64,000 nucleotides of DNA from assembly GCA_020055645.1 (NCBI GenBank), contig CM034548.1, positions 48,042,296-48,106,295 of the forward strand, given 5' to 3'. Origin of the DNA: Tomocerus qinae. Lineage: Eukaryota > Arthropoda > Collembola > Entomobryomorpha > Tomoceridae. Shown here piece after piece: positions 21,908 through 36,500 of this stretch. The notes under the pieces are model-generated. The model worked only from the letters and a program-made list of their open reading frames with translations. It did not search any database and was not told the origin of the DNA. Numbering within the stretch: position 1 is the stretch's first letter; every line of letters starts with the position of its first letter. The translations under genes were made by a program, and so were the position numbers.

Positions 21908-24363
21908 AATTATTAGTTGAAATTAGTATTGTAACGTATTTTAAAAGTTCAAAGGATTGATAGGATTGTTTTATTGATTTTCATGCATTGCATGGGTTGA
22001 TTGGACTGACATATTATTTGCTTAGAGAAGTCAGCTTTGTAATTGCTGACAGTCATTTGATGCCAAGTAATGAATTTGAACCTAACTACCGACTGTCAAT
22101 ATAATTTTTTTTCTTGCTTGGCTCTAGAATAAATATACACGCTAGTGGAAAAATCTGTATTTCACTGGCAACCTGAAAAAAATCCCTGCTGACAAAAACA
22201 AAAATCCCTGATTTTAGGACACATTGCATTAAATGTCACTATGCACTTTTTTTAAACTAGAACTGAAAAAATGGGAAAACGTGGATTTTTTCCATTTTCT
22301 CTTGCAACAACCATTAGGGGTAACATTAATAATCAAGGCCCTGGCAAACACTTATAATTTTTCTGGTTGCAAATAGCCACAAACTTTTGGATTTATCCGT
22401 TTCATACCCTTGTAAGTCGATTTTAACAACGTATTTTAACTGTAATAATTTCAATAAGTACTTATAGTTGTTAACTATTTTGGGGAAAAAATTTTTTGGC
22501 ACTTATTTTAGCAAAATATCAGCCCAAATAACGATTTACACTAGTTTTGATAAAATTACATTGTAAACTTATTTTGTGATCATTTTGACAAAAGAGGTAT
22601 TCTAAATAACTAGTTCTTTTATATATAGTGATTTTGAATAAAATGAAGTCTGAATTATTGTTTTGCCTTTATATATTGTGTAACCCCGTTAAAAAACCAA
22701 ACAGAAGCCTCAAGCAAGTGCATTCATCGAATTTTTATTTATGTTGTTTTCACTCAAACTACTTTTTTTTGCCGTTTTTGGGTACTTATACTAAGTACTT
22801 ACTTTGAGTTTTTAAAGCACTTAATTATACAGGCCTTGTTAATGATACATCCGTAATAGTAATTTACATTAAAATATTAATTTTCCCCTTTTTTCTCTCA
22901 TTTCCCTCCTTTTTAAAAAAAATTTTATCCTTTTTACTCTATTTTGCTTTAACTATCAGGTTAACGAGATTTTTCCACCAGCGTCTATACAAGCGTATCT
23001 CCGTAGTCCGTAGAGTAAAAATGTCTTATGTCTCGCCACACTTACTTAGCTGTGATGTTGTGGCAATCAGCATCAGAGCAGATCCGAAAGAAACGAAGTT
23101 AACCCAGCCCAAGTAGTCTTATTGTCGGTGGGTGAGTTGAGTCGAAACAAGTGGCAGTCTTGGTTGGCACAAAGTAGCTGAAGAGGAGCGATTGTACTAA
23201 ATAGATATTGTACCTATGTACTTTTATCTGTAATACGGACTCATCATGCACACACTCTCTAGTCTCAACTGTGTGGCACAACGTTAGTTGGACTACGAGC
23301 AGGCTACATTAACATTTAAATAACTTTGCTTGGCCCCGTGGTAAATAGTTTTCATTTCAAGTCTTCCGTGAATTCTGTGAAGTGACTGCTAGGGCTCTGT
23401 CTTACGCTCATAAAACATCGTCAATTAATTGTAATTTGTTCATCAATATTGGAATCTTGCTTGGGTTAGTGTAGTTGTGTAATCTAAGTGTCAAAGTCTT
23501 ATTTATAGGTATTATTATATTATGAACATAAGTCATAAGTGAACAACTCTTGACTCTTAGTGGATATTTATTGCAGAATATTCATTTGTTCAGTGTTGCA
23601 GTGCACCTGTTCGGCATGACACTTGTTTTGCCGTGACTGTGACTTTATTGGTTTATGGAGATCCCTCTTTACGACTTCCAACCACTGTCTGTTTCAGAAA
23701 GTTTTGTGACAAGTAAATACTCATAAAAACAGATGTGCAGCTTCTTTGATCTGCTACCTCGCTTTAACGAATCATTTCATGATTGTTAATGTTAACTTGT
23801 GGTGGTTACATCAGAAAGGTATATTTTATTGTGACTGTGGCATGTGGAATTATTTTAACCTAGCGTTATTAATGTTTATCTGTTTCCCGGAAGGCTACTA
23901 CCTTAGACATTCACTTTGGTACGGTAGGAAAATTATTAGTAAACTTCACAGCTTAGTGTATCTCAACATCCAAATTCAATATTACTATTTTTTGAATTGT
24001 CTACACTGTGTTGCTCGTACAAGTACCACGACACCCGGACACTTTTCTCGGTAGACGGGAGTTTGGGGGTTATGTAGCATTTACAAATTATTATAATTTA
24101 TGTTGCCTATCTGCTTTCTGATTTCCAAATGTTCTATTTTGTACCTTATGTTAGAAAATTAGAAAATTACAGAATTTTTGTCGAAATAACGTTTCAAGGT
24201 GTAATAAATGCTCAATGAGAATTTTAAAACATAGGGCTTATCAATTCAGTGACGACTTATCAATTCCTATCATTAAATAAAACAGGTCAAATGCGACCTT
24301 TTTGATTTCACTAATTTACTTTTTCACAGTGGCGTTTTTGTTTTATTATCATTCATCTATAGA

Positions 24364-24522
24364 ATGAGCTTTTCTGGAAATACAGCCTCCACTGGAAGTG
24401 TGGAAGGCAAATTCATTGTCCATTATCTAGGGGCAGCCATGATGGATTCACGTTGTAATTACAGTCCTCAAATGATGCCGTGGATTATTGCCGAAATATT
24501 ACGGTTTACCGATTCTCAACAA
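24364..24522 (+). CDS. TBC1D exon 1: start and PTB1 first half
   Basis: 53 codons from ATG ([12 protein letters not shown]), then [11 protein letters not shown], the first strand and helix of the PTB fold. Donor GTATGT, phase 0. Confidence 0.85.
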
Positions 24523-27500
24523 GTATGTGCATTTTATTTGTATCTAAAAATAACATCTGCATGCTTACGCTAAGAGTTTAAAGGGGTTGCAATTTGCAAT
24601 TAGTTTTTAAAAAAAGTTATATGTACCTGGCTACATCTATTAGATTCCACAAAATAGTAATGGGCCCGGGCCCGTTACTACTAAGTTGCCAATACCTTTT
24701 GTTTCATCAGCCCATTCACCATTAATGAACACGTGGGAAATACATATACAGATCAGTTATGTGAGAATCTAGTATACGATATAATGGTATCAGTTTTTTG
24801 ATTCACCTGTGTGGTAGGAACATCCTCAATATGAAATTCGCAAGTCCACTTATTATAAAACCCCGAAAAGCGGGAGAATGTAAATATTCTAAAATGTAAT
24901 TTGAATTTAAGTTAGACCAACCCATGACCAGCCAGTAGCCAGAGTGTTCCCAAAAATATTTCATAACATGCAGAATATGCATTGAAAATGCTGCAGATTA
25001 GTATTCACCACGTTTAAACGAAATCAATCCGGATCGGATGCCTACTGTATGTAGTGTAAGTGAGCTTATAAGTTCTCCAGGATGGATGTCTCAGAGGTAA
25101 GTATATGAGCAGAATGAGGGAAGGTGAGTTAAGGTAAATTAGAATAAATTAGGAAGTTAGATAGGTAAAGGAAGGCAAAAATTGAATACACACGACTGGA
25201 ATCGAAACCAGTGTCTATCGCAAACCGGGCAATTGTTCTGACCACTGAACTACATGTGTAATGTAGGAAAGGAAGAGGAATAAGGTGTAGTAATTAGAAT
25301 GGAGATTTGTGTTTGACTTGTGAGTATGGGGAAGACGTGGTACAGTCAGCTCTGTGTGGCTTGGGACTGTTTCACGTTGACATTCCCCCCGGTCCCCTCG
25401 CATCTTGATGTGCTTAGGTACGGTTTGATACTGTTAGTCGGGTTTGAAGAGATTAGTTATATATGCCATTGGACTGCCTATGGTGGAGGTCAGTCAGGCT
25501 ACTCGCTAATGCTAATGAAAGATACAGGAAAGGGCACAGAGCACATCACATACACCGAAGTATATCGAAGTGATATACATTATTACCCCGCGGTCTTGTA
25601 AGTGAGCTTATAAGTTCTCCAGGATGGATGTCTCAGAGGTAAGTATATGAGCAGAATGAGGGAAGGTGAGTTAAGGTAAATTAGAATAAATTAGGAAGTT
25701 AGATAGGTAAAGGAAGGCAAAAATTGAATACACACGACTGGAATCGAAACCAGTGTCTATCGCAAACCGGGCAATTGTTCTGACCACTGAACTACATGTG
25801 TAATGTAGGAAAGGAAGAGGAATAAGGTGTAGTAATTAGAATGGAGATTTGTGTTTGACTTGTGAGTATGGGGAAGACGTGGTACAGTCAGCTCTGTGTG
25901 GCTTGGGACTGTTTCACGTTGACAGTAGTCTCTATTATTATTACAATAAATAAATAAGAAGGCTGTTCTGTATTTACATGAATGTATGTATGCTTAAGTG
26001 AATCGCCTAATTAGGCATCTGTTCAGAAGGGGATGGCTCCATCCCTTTCTGAGCAACCACCTCTCCTCTATGTTCTAGTCTAAGAAAACGATGAAAACAA
26101 TTTCACTAGAGGCCAAAAATGGCAAAAAATTTCGAATACCTATAGCAATTTTTGCCAATATATTTGGATGCGACGTGAATACGTGTCTGGTACCCAATGT
26201 AATGTGCAAAGTCTATTCTACGAAATACCCCTTAACTGCCATACAAAGTCACTCGGTTTTCTATAGCACACCATGCAATGTAAGACTGTTCACTAAAATA
26301 TCTTGGCATACAAAATTCCTGTGTGTTAACTTATAGATCCCTCTGTGCAAGTTCATTTTCTCTTTTGTAAAATTTAAAAGCTGTACTGGGGGCCTATATT
26401 CTTATATATTGGCTTTGGCACGCTCAACTCACAAATATTGTTAATGTTAATGTACCTAAAGCCAAATCTCCAATCCAAAGGATGGTGTAGGGCGTGGATA
26501 GGACGAGTCTCTTTAGTCTAGGATACAAGGCTCCTTGTAAATGAAAGAAACGTCGTTGTTTTAGAAGAATTTTTCCATTCTATTAAAAAGATAACCATTC
26601 CGATATAATAGTATAATTTACTTGCAGTTGAAACCCATAGATATATAATAAGGTTACCTGTGTTAAAAACAAAGTAACAAATATGGTATATTACGTATTA
26701 GTAGAGTATTAGAGTATGCCGCGTCAAAACTCAAAACTAAATAATTGTAAGTTGTTATCTCTTTAAGATAAAAAATATGATTTCTTGTGATTGCATTTTA
26801 TTCTAATGCAACTACAGTTTCGATGTACAAGACTAAACAATTATTTTTCTCAGTAAACGTAACTGTATCCATGTTTAACATCGGGGTAAATAGTATTTGA
26901 ATACAGATATATTATATCTCCAAAATACTTTTCAAAAATATAAATAAAATTGCTAATGCAATGTAGACGGATTAGGTCATTTAGCATCTTCAGGGTTATG
27001 TGTTATCTTTGGCTGTTGTGATAAAAGCCCCGCTTTCATCAGAAAAGTTCAACCTGAATTTTTTGAAATTGTAATTCCCCTTGGACTTCGCCTCGCTACA
27101 AAAATGTGCGCGTCTAAAAAGATTCCAAACTGACTGAAAAAGAGAAATATTATATAGGCAATAGCCCAATGACAGGGCAATGCTTTATTTTGTGCACAAA
27201 TTTTTAAAAGGTTTGGAAACTTCCCTAGATTTAACAGCATTTCTCGTGAGTTATTGAAAATTATTTTCTTGGACACCATACCATAGTCATAGTGGTTTTA
27301 CTTATTAAGTAGCGGAGCTGCTTTATAGAAATACCCCGTCTGTCTGTTTGTTAGCACGGTATGGTTTAAAAATTAAAAATCGTTGTAACTTTAGTTATCG
27401 ACATTGTAAAACGTCATGAGATAGCTCGTTCGAAAGGTTATTCGTCAGGTCAGGTCAAGGTCAAGTCATACGGTTCAAAAAGTCAAAGGTCATAGAAAAA

Positions 27501-30500
27501 CTACACCAAAAACGTCTTGTAACGTCACAAAACCTGATTATCTCGGTTAGTTTTTTACATGCATTTGGCACGGTTTATTTCTATTTTGTGGCTTGCATTT
27601 GTACACACTGGAAAATAGACAAGTGAATAGCAACCCACTATTAGACTTGCTTTAATGCAGGCAATGGTGCTGTTAGTGAAATGAGTATTCATACATAGCT
27701 CGTTAATATTAATGAGATTAGTAATAGCTAATAGCTAATAACAGTTACGCATCTACTTACGAAGGGTGAAATTACACCCGATGTAAATACTCAAGGCTAT
27801 TACGTAATTAATTTGCAACATTATGTGCGCATGCATTCGTTGTATAGCAACATGAGATACTTTAATTTTGCTCGTTTATTGCAGGTGGTGATTCTTATTA
27901 AAAATAACCTGCTCACTGTGACTGGCATCAAGACCGGAAAAATCCTATTTGAGAGTCATCTATGGGACTGTATTAGAAGCTTCCCGGTGATACCCGACAC
28001 GGAAGATGACAAAAAGTATTTTGGGCTCATCGTTAAAGCAAACGACATATATCTTCATTGTCGCCTTTTTTCAGCATTCAGTGAACCCCAGGTAGGACTT
28101 TATTTCCCAATTATCACAACGTCCACGCCTTTTTGCTTAAGACTGACTGCCTCAAACTTTCTTGATCGCATACGCATAATTTGCTCATGCTATTCTAGTC
28201 TGTCTGCATTATGAAAACATTTATATAATATGTATGTTTAGACTAGTTGAGAGTTAAGTCCTGGATTTAAATAGAGAGCTCGTTTACATTCATGTGATGA
28301 TTCCTATAAATATATATTATGCACTTACCACGTACACCCAAGGAATGCCCCGAATTGTCAACACTTTGTTAGTTTCAATCATCATTGCAATTTTTATTTT
28401 AAATGCCCGATTATGGTGTTTAGAGACTATAGATCCTGATAATATTTGTTTTTTTAATGAGCCGCTAGTCTGTTTCATCATCACACTCAATGTGACCACT
28501 TTCACTCACCTGCATTTCTAATGACGCTAATAATAGTCAAAACACTTGTGATCAACGGCGTATCAATCCAAAAACACGTTGGAAGGGTGGCTGGTGCTTC
28601 AACATGTGACAAGAATTTTCTTGTGTTTAAAAACATCATTTCATTAACTATCTAACGTGTTTTTGGTAAATTGGGGGGGGGGGGTTCTTAAGCATCCTAG
28701 CAATCCTCTACCCTATCCTACCAGAAGAGTTTCAGCGTATTGAAGCCCCCATTCAAAAATTTAAGTTTAGTTAAGTGAAAAATAAATATAAAACTTATTT
28801 AATTCTTAATTTACTTGTTTCTTGTAACAGTTTCTGTTTTTTGCTGACGAATATGTACTAATATCTCTAAAGCACCTATAAAGACATAATATATTTATCT
28901 TTTCTAAGATAAGAGGACATTAACTCTGGCCCCCACTTATAATAAAACTATGGCAACTTAGAATTTGCAATATCAATAATTTCTAACTTAGTTTATCCTT
29001 AGTATCGATTTGACTGCTATATAATTTTATTCCAAATGGTTATAAATGGTCACCTTAACTATGTGGCTTCGTAGTATTAGACTAAAGATAGGAGTCCTAG
29101 ACCTGGACTTCTATCTGTGAAGTTGTCGACCAGTGTTAAGTATTACTGTACTATTTGTTATTTACAATTATTAAACGAAGCTTAGCAGATGAGAGGCATG
29201 TTAGGGCATAATAATTAAGAACATGACGCGACTTATTACCTGCAAAAACTTAACTGCTTCCTAGTAATGTTTATAATAAGCTAATAAGGCCGAGCCTTTA
29301 CAGTAAATCATACTATTAACTATATAACTTGTACTATATTTGCATCTGGTTGCGGGGTTGTCATCGAAGAACTATCGATGTGCTTATTAAAAATAGTTAA
29401 AACATAATTACATGTATGTTTTCCTACTTACACTTACATGTTCATTATAATCATAACTACCACAGGTTTAGTAAATCTTACAGTAAGATCTCTCTAAACG
29501 CTTAGGATCATGAAAGTTTTAATCAAATTATGAATGAAATAACCGTGGCGTGATTACATGAACTACACTAATTGATGAAGTTGTAGTTTGATGAATTCAA
29601 GTTGTACATTTAGAATTGTTTGAAGGTGAATGTAGCAGGCGATGGGATACTTATGCAACAGCCAGTATATAGTTGGTTAAATGGTTAATAGAACATGATT
29701 AATAATTGTGCCGACTTCAAAACGCTCTAAGCTGTATTGAACTTCATCTACCATAAGACTGTATATTATTATGTAGCAGAGATTTATAAACGCTTCCTAT
29801 ATTATATGATCAACCTTCGCCCCTACACTTGACTTCGGGGACCGAAGTTCCCCAATACATTGTGTACATGATGTGAAACGGATTATAATAGTTACAAAAA
29901 TAACGATTATGTATTTGTTTATGCTTTAAGTAATTCTAGGTATGTTCATGGCGATTTCCAAAAGTGCCAATGCCTACATTCTTGAAGCGAAATAATCGGC
30001 ATTTAAGACTCTGAGATTACAATATTGATTTTTTGATTGTGAGTACATTCTCAGTTTTACTTCTATGGTCGATTGCCATGGAGTCGGGAAACAAAAGATT
30101 CAGGTTAGCAATTTTGAAAAATGACATTGTCTTTCCAATACCCAACTTTTAGGCCGTTTTGGGTGTTCATAAAAAGTGTATTTAACGAGCCAATTTGGCC
30201 AGACGTGGTTTTCCCTATGATCCAACGCTGATTGTTGCTAGTCCTTACATTTTTCGAAGTAAGAAAAGCTGCTTATGGCAGACAGTATTTATATACTATT
30301 TGTTTTAATGTATCGTTTTGCCTCAGTCCTTTAGGGAAATATGTATTTTGTATTTTCTCAATGCAAACTTTCGTGTAGCACGTGCCTACATGAATAATTT
30401 TGTTCCTTTTCAAAATTAGATACGATTTTCGGTTAAACTCAGATGGCTTTTAAATTCTTGGGAGTACTCCGAGGATTGGATGAGCTTGCGGATTAGCTTA

Positions 30501-33500
30501 GCTCGCCAAACGAGAATTAGTTGTAACCTTACTATAGTAGTACACTCATCCTGTTCGTGTTCTGCATTTTGGATCGTAGTCAAAACAGATCAAGTCAGAC
30601 AATTCATTACATGCATGCGCAGGGTATGATGAGAATTTCTTATTCAGTTTCAGTATACTAAGAGAAGCTGAGTTTCGTGTGCTCCAATTCCGCTGATGAC
30701 ACTTTTTGCTTACCATATAGTTACTGAAAAACGCCGTTGTCTGATCGGTTAGCTAATGTAGCTGCCAAATTCTAGCCCTGCTTCGCTTCACTTGCTGCTT
30801 TGAAAACAATTTTTCGATTTACTTTAGCAACTTATCCAATATTTATTACAATCTTATAGAATACAATAAACAAAGCATGAATTACTAAATTCTGATGAAA
30901 TGTAAAATTAATTTCATTTAAAAAGTATTACCCAATCTTGGTTCAGACGGTCATGTAGCGAGTGTCTATCTCAAAAGGGATAGCAATTATTTACAACTCC
31001 TACTATATAAACGAGAAGGATTCTAAAACATGAGAAATAAAAATTGGATTAATTATCCTAAAATAATATTTCAAACATTCCAAGGCTTCTTTAAAGCGAT
31101 TACGCAGATGCTACGGTTGTGCTGTTTGATAGAAGAAAGATCAACTAAGATACATATCTGAGGGTATGAGTGTTTATTTAGAAAAAAAAGTGATTTTTGC
31201 GTGGTTGTCAATGTCAATTCGCTAGACTCGAATATATCCCAATATTACATCAACCATTGTCATAAATATACGGCAAGCCTAATAGCTACCTACTCTTCCT
31301 ATGATATATATATAATTATACACCATAAAATATATAGCATTTACAAATGTATACACTTGGACATGTAACCCATTTGTCTATAACTGTACTGAAAGCAATT
31401 TCTAAGGTTAAGATTAAGGATTATTAAGGCATATACCTGCCTGTCACCTTCACCAACCAGACAGGAAGCGTATTTGCAAAACCTGCCACAGCACAGTAAA
31501 CTCTTTTTTGAGTGTTCCTGTTGGCGTCAATTCGAAACCGAGTTTCGAATTTAATATGAATTTCAAATATATTCCGATGCACTGCTTGCGTTGTGTCATT
31601 ATGCAGAATAAATTTATGCCAATTAAATTTAAATTATAGGGAAAGTTAAACGTTTTATTAAATGTAAGCAAAGCACACTGGAGCTTGAAATGGAAAAAGA
31701 TTGGAAATATTGCCGGAACTCACTTACACTAACTTGTGGGGTTCGCTGTAATCGACATTTCTGAACCCCAATGGCCATGGCCAAATGCTTGCCCATGCCT
31801 ACCACCACAAGTTACTTATTACTGAGTGTACGCCGCTCGAACAGTGTATAATATTTTTAGCATGCATTTTAGTTGCTAAATTTCTAATCTTGGCTTCTAT
31901 CCTATCTCCTCCGACCAAGGTCTCATAACCAGCAATTACACATATTAGTCGCATCGGAAATCGGCTAAAATAAAGACAATTTTATCCAAAAAGGAAAAAA
32001 ATGTCCTAAATTTTCTGTTTGGTGCATTAAAAAAGAATATTTCTGAAGCATGATTCTCTCGAGATAGGTTGCCATTTCTTCTGACGTGTCTTCTTCGCCA
32101 TGCAAATAATATCTGCTTCCTTGATTCCACAATGCAACTCAACTTTCAAGCCTAGCCAAGTCAACTAATAACCTATGAAGACTCTGCATCCACTTCCACG
32201 AGTCGTCTTTCATTTCGGTGAATCATTTCTGTCAGAGACTTTCTCTACTGCACTACTCTCTCACGTTCCCGTTGCTCGTACTCCGCTAAAAATTGTTATG
32301 TAGTCGTTTTTGTTTCTTTTTCTTTCGATCATAAATTCGACCCTTTTGGAGTCGACAAAGAATAACTTCAGTAAAATAATATTCCAAATATCATTGCTTA
32401 CAATATTATCAGTGATAAAAACAATTGCTGAAATTGCTCACAGTGAAATCCTATTTGTCGGATAATTGGGATTGATATAATTGCGACGTCTTGCAAAAAT
32501 GACAAAAGTAGCAGATATATAATAATCATGTTTAATCAGACACCTACTAACCACATTTAAACGTCAACTCCGACGGATGGTCAATTACGTATTTGGTGAA
32601 CATTTCTGAAGTATTTAAGTGCAATAAGTTAAGCCATCAAACGACAACGGAGATTGAAAATTGAAATGATTTAGGTCTTCATGTGATCTTGAAGTGACAT
32701 AATTGACTCTTTGGGTAACTCTCTGGTGGGGCAATTCTGTTGAAATGATCACTGTCCCCATTTCAACCTTCTCTTCGTATCATTCCAATGTCAAGAGAGC
32801 GACAAATAAGAGCTCTACGGCAAATGTCACCTTTTCGGAAACTTCCCCTCCGGCATCACGAAAAAGGCCGACGAAGGAACAATGGGGTAAAGCAGTTTCG
32901 GTAAATTGTGTTTTCATTTCTTTCTTTGCCATTCATCATTTTTTTTATCATCGCCAGCTTTTGTCACCACCTCCAGTGTGGGTTCCCCCCTCCCCATTTT
33001 TTGCGCGCATTGCATTTTGGACAAAAATATTTCTTCGGTCTTATTTGTTATTAGAATTCGGGATCAACATTGTTTCTGTCTATCTCATAGAGTGATTCCA
33101 GTACCGCCGCCTAAATTGAAGCCACTGAGACGAAGTAACTAGCTTCAAATTAGTGTGTCAGGTATAGAGTTAAAAAGTATTGCGAAAAGTCTTCTTTGGC
33201 ATAGTTTATTGATTTGTAGAGTAGAGGGTGAATCAGAAATCGGAACAACTTTCATTTTATTATCTCTGCAATGGTAAAGTATTGTAAATATAACTCAATA
33301 ATATGTCAGTAGGCAAAATGTCGGCATTGCTATCCAAACAATATATAATGTTTCACATATGCCTATGCGTTGCGTAAATCGAACGATGTAAATGTACCTA
33401 CCGTATATTTATACATCGCATCGGTTTGGTATTTAATGGCTTTTAAAGAGTGTGGACCTTCAATGTACGTAGCGAACATACACTATGTATTGTGTACAAA

Positions 33501-36500
33501 GTGTACATAGATAATTAAAGTGAATTTCAAGTATGGAAATAAATCTGTCCTTTACTGGCAATAAAATAAATGATCTTTGTTTGGGTTTTAGGATCCCAAA
33601 TTGTGTTACTATGGAACCGTCTACTTATATTCGTCTCTATCAATCTAAGTACATTCAGCTAATAGTATACGACTAATAATCCAAAGCATTAAAGTTTATC
33701 AGGTTTTAAAAATGCGATTGGTCTAATCACTACAAAATAAGTCCACATTAAGCCAGATATGAATCCTGAGTGCTGCTCAGGTAATTAGTAACATTATTAT
33801 TATCTTGGACCATATACATTCACATCTGAACACCTTAACAATCGAATGAAGTAAAAAGAATTGAAAGCATGTACGGAAATTGCATGTAAGTGATATGACT
33901 GTGGCTAGCTATTGGAAGGTATTCGCGTAAACGTGTAGGGATTGTTTATCAATTCTTATAAGCTATCTCTTGGCTGGTAAACATTTTTATTGCTCTTCTG
34001 TCTACCTAGTAAATAGGTTATACAGATATCACATCACAACCATAGTGCGTAGTATAGTGTTTTTCTTGCATCATTTGCCAACGCAATGTTAAATTGGATT
34101 TTTGTGCAGCAGTGTAGTCCCTCGTAAAGCAGTTTCAGCATCAGAATTATTAAGATTGACCTTGTGCAGAGCATGGCAAAGTAGTACGTCTCAAATTGGT
34201 GTTTGAGGAAAGCAATCACCGGGGAAGAAAGTGTGTTTGTTTGTGTGCCATCGAATGAAGCAACCCGTATCTTGTCAATCGAATTATCAGTCGTATTTTT
34301 AGAGTTTCAACAAAAGAATTACTGGAGTTGAGCAAAGACGTCATTTCGTGTGTGCTGGAAGGATGCTAATTGGGGTTTATGCAGAAGTGAATTGAGGGAA
34401 AATTATACAGTATAGCAGAATGTGGTTCCCATGTTCACTAACCCATGTTCAGATTAAGGTTGCAATATTTATGGTCTAGTTTATGAGGCAAGATGAGAAG
34501 TGGAAACCTCGAATTCTCCTGCAGATCCAAACTGTTTACCAATTGCTTGGGCAACTGAGTTCGGACTCAAGAAAGTTCTAAGGTCGACACTAATTGTATT
34601 TGGCCATTGTTTTCAAAGGCAGGGAAACTGGATGGCCAAATCTGTATTTTGGTTACCTGAGTGATGGTCACTGGACACGAAATAATAATATTTTGTTCAG
34701 GATACCCACCAACGTGTATACAGCTAACAGACTAGACTAGAGAGTGCGTTTAGTGTAGTTATATTATTATTTCACTTCAAATGCGACGTAAATTAACTTT
34801 ATGCTCCTGTTTACTTAATACTGATTTGAATGTTCTACTGCTACTTATATATTTAAAGCTATTTAACACTTACTATATATTTATAATTTGTAACTATGGT
34901 AAGTGATAAATATTTCTACAAATTGTGGTTGACATGAATACTATTATTATCACCTGGAGAATGTAAGTACAACAGACTTATCTAGCAGTGAAGCCTACTA
35001 TTTATTATGTAATTCTCTTTACAGACTAGACAGTTACTATTTATGTTGTGATTAGCAGATTTGTATTAGAGTCTGATTGTCTGTGTGAATTAGTAGTTTT
35101 AACATGATTATTACTGTAGGGTAAGACTGAAGGAAGATATAGTGAGAGGTCGAAGAAGTAATAAACTCTTTCAATAATTACTTTTGTGACTGCCAACGCT
35201 GATATTTAATCATGCATGTGCTGAGTGCCTGAGTGTGGAAAACGAACAACTGCCTGGTGTCAAGTTGAGATTTCGTTGATAAAAGGCAGGGTTGATTTTA
35301 TATGGGCGGGTTCAACGTCCCTTCGGATAAACTGAAAAATGACGGACTCAATTGTTATCTACCTCAAACCCTGACTTTGATAATTGAGAAATGGAAGGAA
35401 GTGTTTTCATTTGTATTATTTTCGTGTAGTATCTAAAGTTGGAATATGGAATGAGACGAGACTGATTTACTACCTAATAGATGTTCATAAATACGACGTG
35501 GAGGTGCAGTGAGAAGTGCATAAGAGTTTACTACAAATTAGAGAGTTGCACGGGCAGGCAATTTAGTGCCCGTGCCCGCCCGTGCCCGTAACAAATGAGC
35601 CCGTGCCCGCCCAAACCCGCCCGTGAGCATCCTGATTTTTCCAGGGCTGCCCGAGCCCGCCCGTGGTCATCCTAAATTGGCCCGTTCCCGCCCGTGGCCG
35701 CAAAAAATCTGTGTTCCGTACCCGTGCCCGCCCGTGCCCGTGAAAATTCTGTAGCATGTGCCCGTGCCCGCCCGTGCCCGTGAAAATTCTGTAGCATGTG
35801 CCCGTGCCCGCCCGTGAAAATTCTGTAACATGTGCCCGTGCCCGCAAAAGATCTTTATAAAAACTTTATAATATACGCTATACGTACTGTGTGTGTAGTG
35901 CGCAGTAGATTTTTATATAGTACTAGTGATTCCAACCCAGTTAAGGGGCACTCAAGAGAAATTAAGCAGGCCCCTCATCACAGTAATAAAAACAATTCCT
36001 TGTCAATTGGAAAAATTCCTAAACCAAAATAATAACTATTTCGTAGTGTCCAATACAGGGAATAATAAAATACTCCATTTTTAATAAACACCCCAGAATG
36101 TTCCCCTTAAAATCAGAAAAATAGGATTCCGGGATTTTGGAAAACGGATTGTCTTCTTTAGCTAATTATTTCTAATCAATCACCATTAATCATCTTATGT
36201 GAATTTGTATTATTTTTCTGATGTTATAATCATAGAATACCGATAGGTGACGGTTATAATAATATGAAACAACTCATTTCGGTGGTTTAGAGGGAGGGGG
36301 CATGCGCTTTCGTGCTTTCAAGGAACGTTTATAGTTGATGGGAGGAGGCGGTGTCCAAAAGAGTTACAGCTAGCACTTGCGCTACACTTGGGAGAGGGGG
36401 TTTTAGGTTACGTAATATATGCAGGTTTCCTAGGCTCTCCTACCAAAAATAGATATTATAGAAGACTAATATCTGTGTTATCACTACTAATATAAACATG

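Larger units (their letters stand above)
20011..24363. other. Upstream region of the TBC1D gene
   Basis: No confirmed exon. The gene's 5' UTR exon and promoter should lie here, because the first coding exon starts directly after an acceptor-like CTATAG. 22990-23420 is somewhat less AT-rich and is a candidate promoter/5' UTR area, but I cannot fix it. A tRNA-like sequence is at 21258-21330 and a perfect hairpin at 21871-21907. Confidence 0.35.
25055..25924 (-). mobile_element. Miniature LTR element (TRIM) with tRNA-like LTRs
   Basis: Two identical 328-bp direct repeats (25055-25382 and 25597-25924) with TG...CA ends enclose 214 bp of internal sequence. GTAG flanks both sides (25051-25054 and 25925-25928), a 4-bp target duplication. 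On the minus strand the bases before the 3' LTR are purine-rich (GAGGGGACCGGGGGGAA), a good polypurine tract, so the element reads on the minus strand. A standard TGG primer site after the 5' LTR is not visible (AGACCGCGGGG instead). No coding capacity. Each LTR contains a tRNA-shaped sequence on the same strand. Confidence 0.82.
24523..27884. other. TBC1D intron 1
   Basis: Holds the LTR-TRIM at 25055-25924 and, near 26033-26062, a short hairpin (CAGAAGGGGATGG and its reverse complement with one mismatch). At 27301-27600 it holds a single-unit copy of the dispersed repeat that is doubled at 59368-60070. No further coding exon was seen. Confidence 0.5.

Noticed and set aside
25320..25601. 93-codon plus-strand frame
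   Set aside because: It spans the TRIM LTR and its internal segment on the strand opposite to the element and resembles no protein.
25055..25924. CRISPR-like or simple tandem repeat interpretation of the 328-bp direct repeats
   Set aside because: Only two units, TG...CA ends, a target duplication and a polypurine tract fit an LTR pair much better, and the genome is animal.
35563..35847. 94-codon minus-strand frame rich in Gly, Arg and His
   Set aside because: It is the translation of the CCCGTG array inside the hAT-like element.
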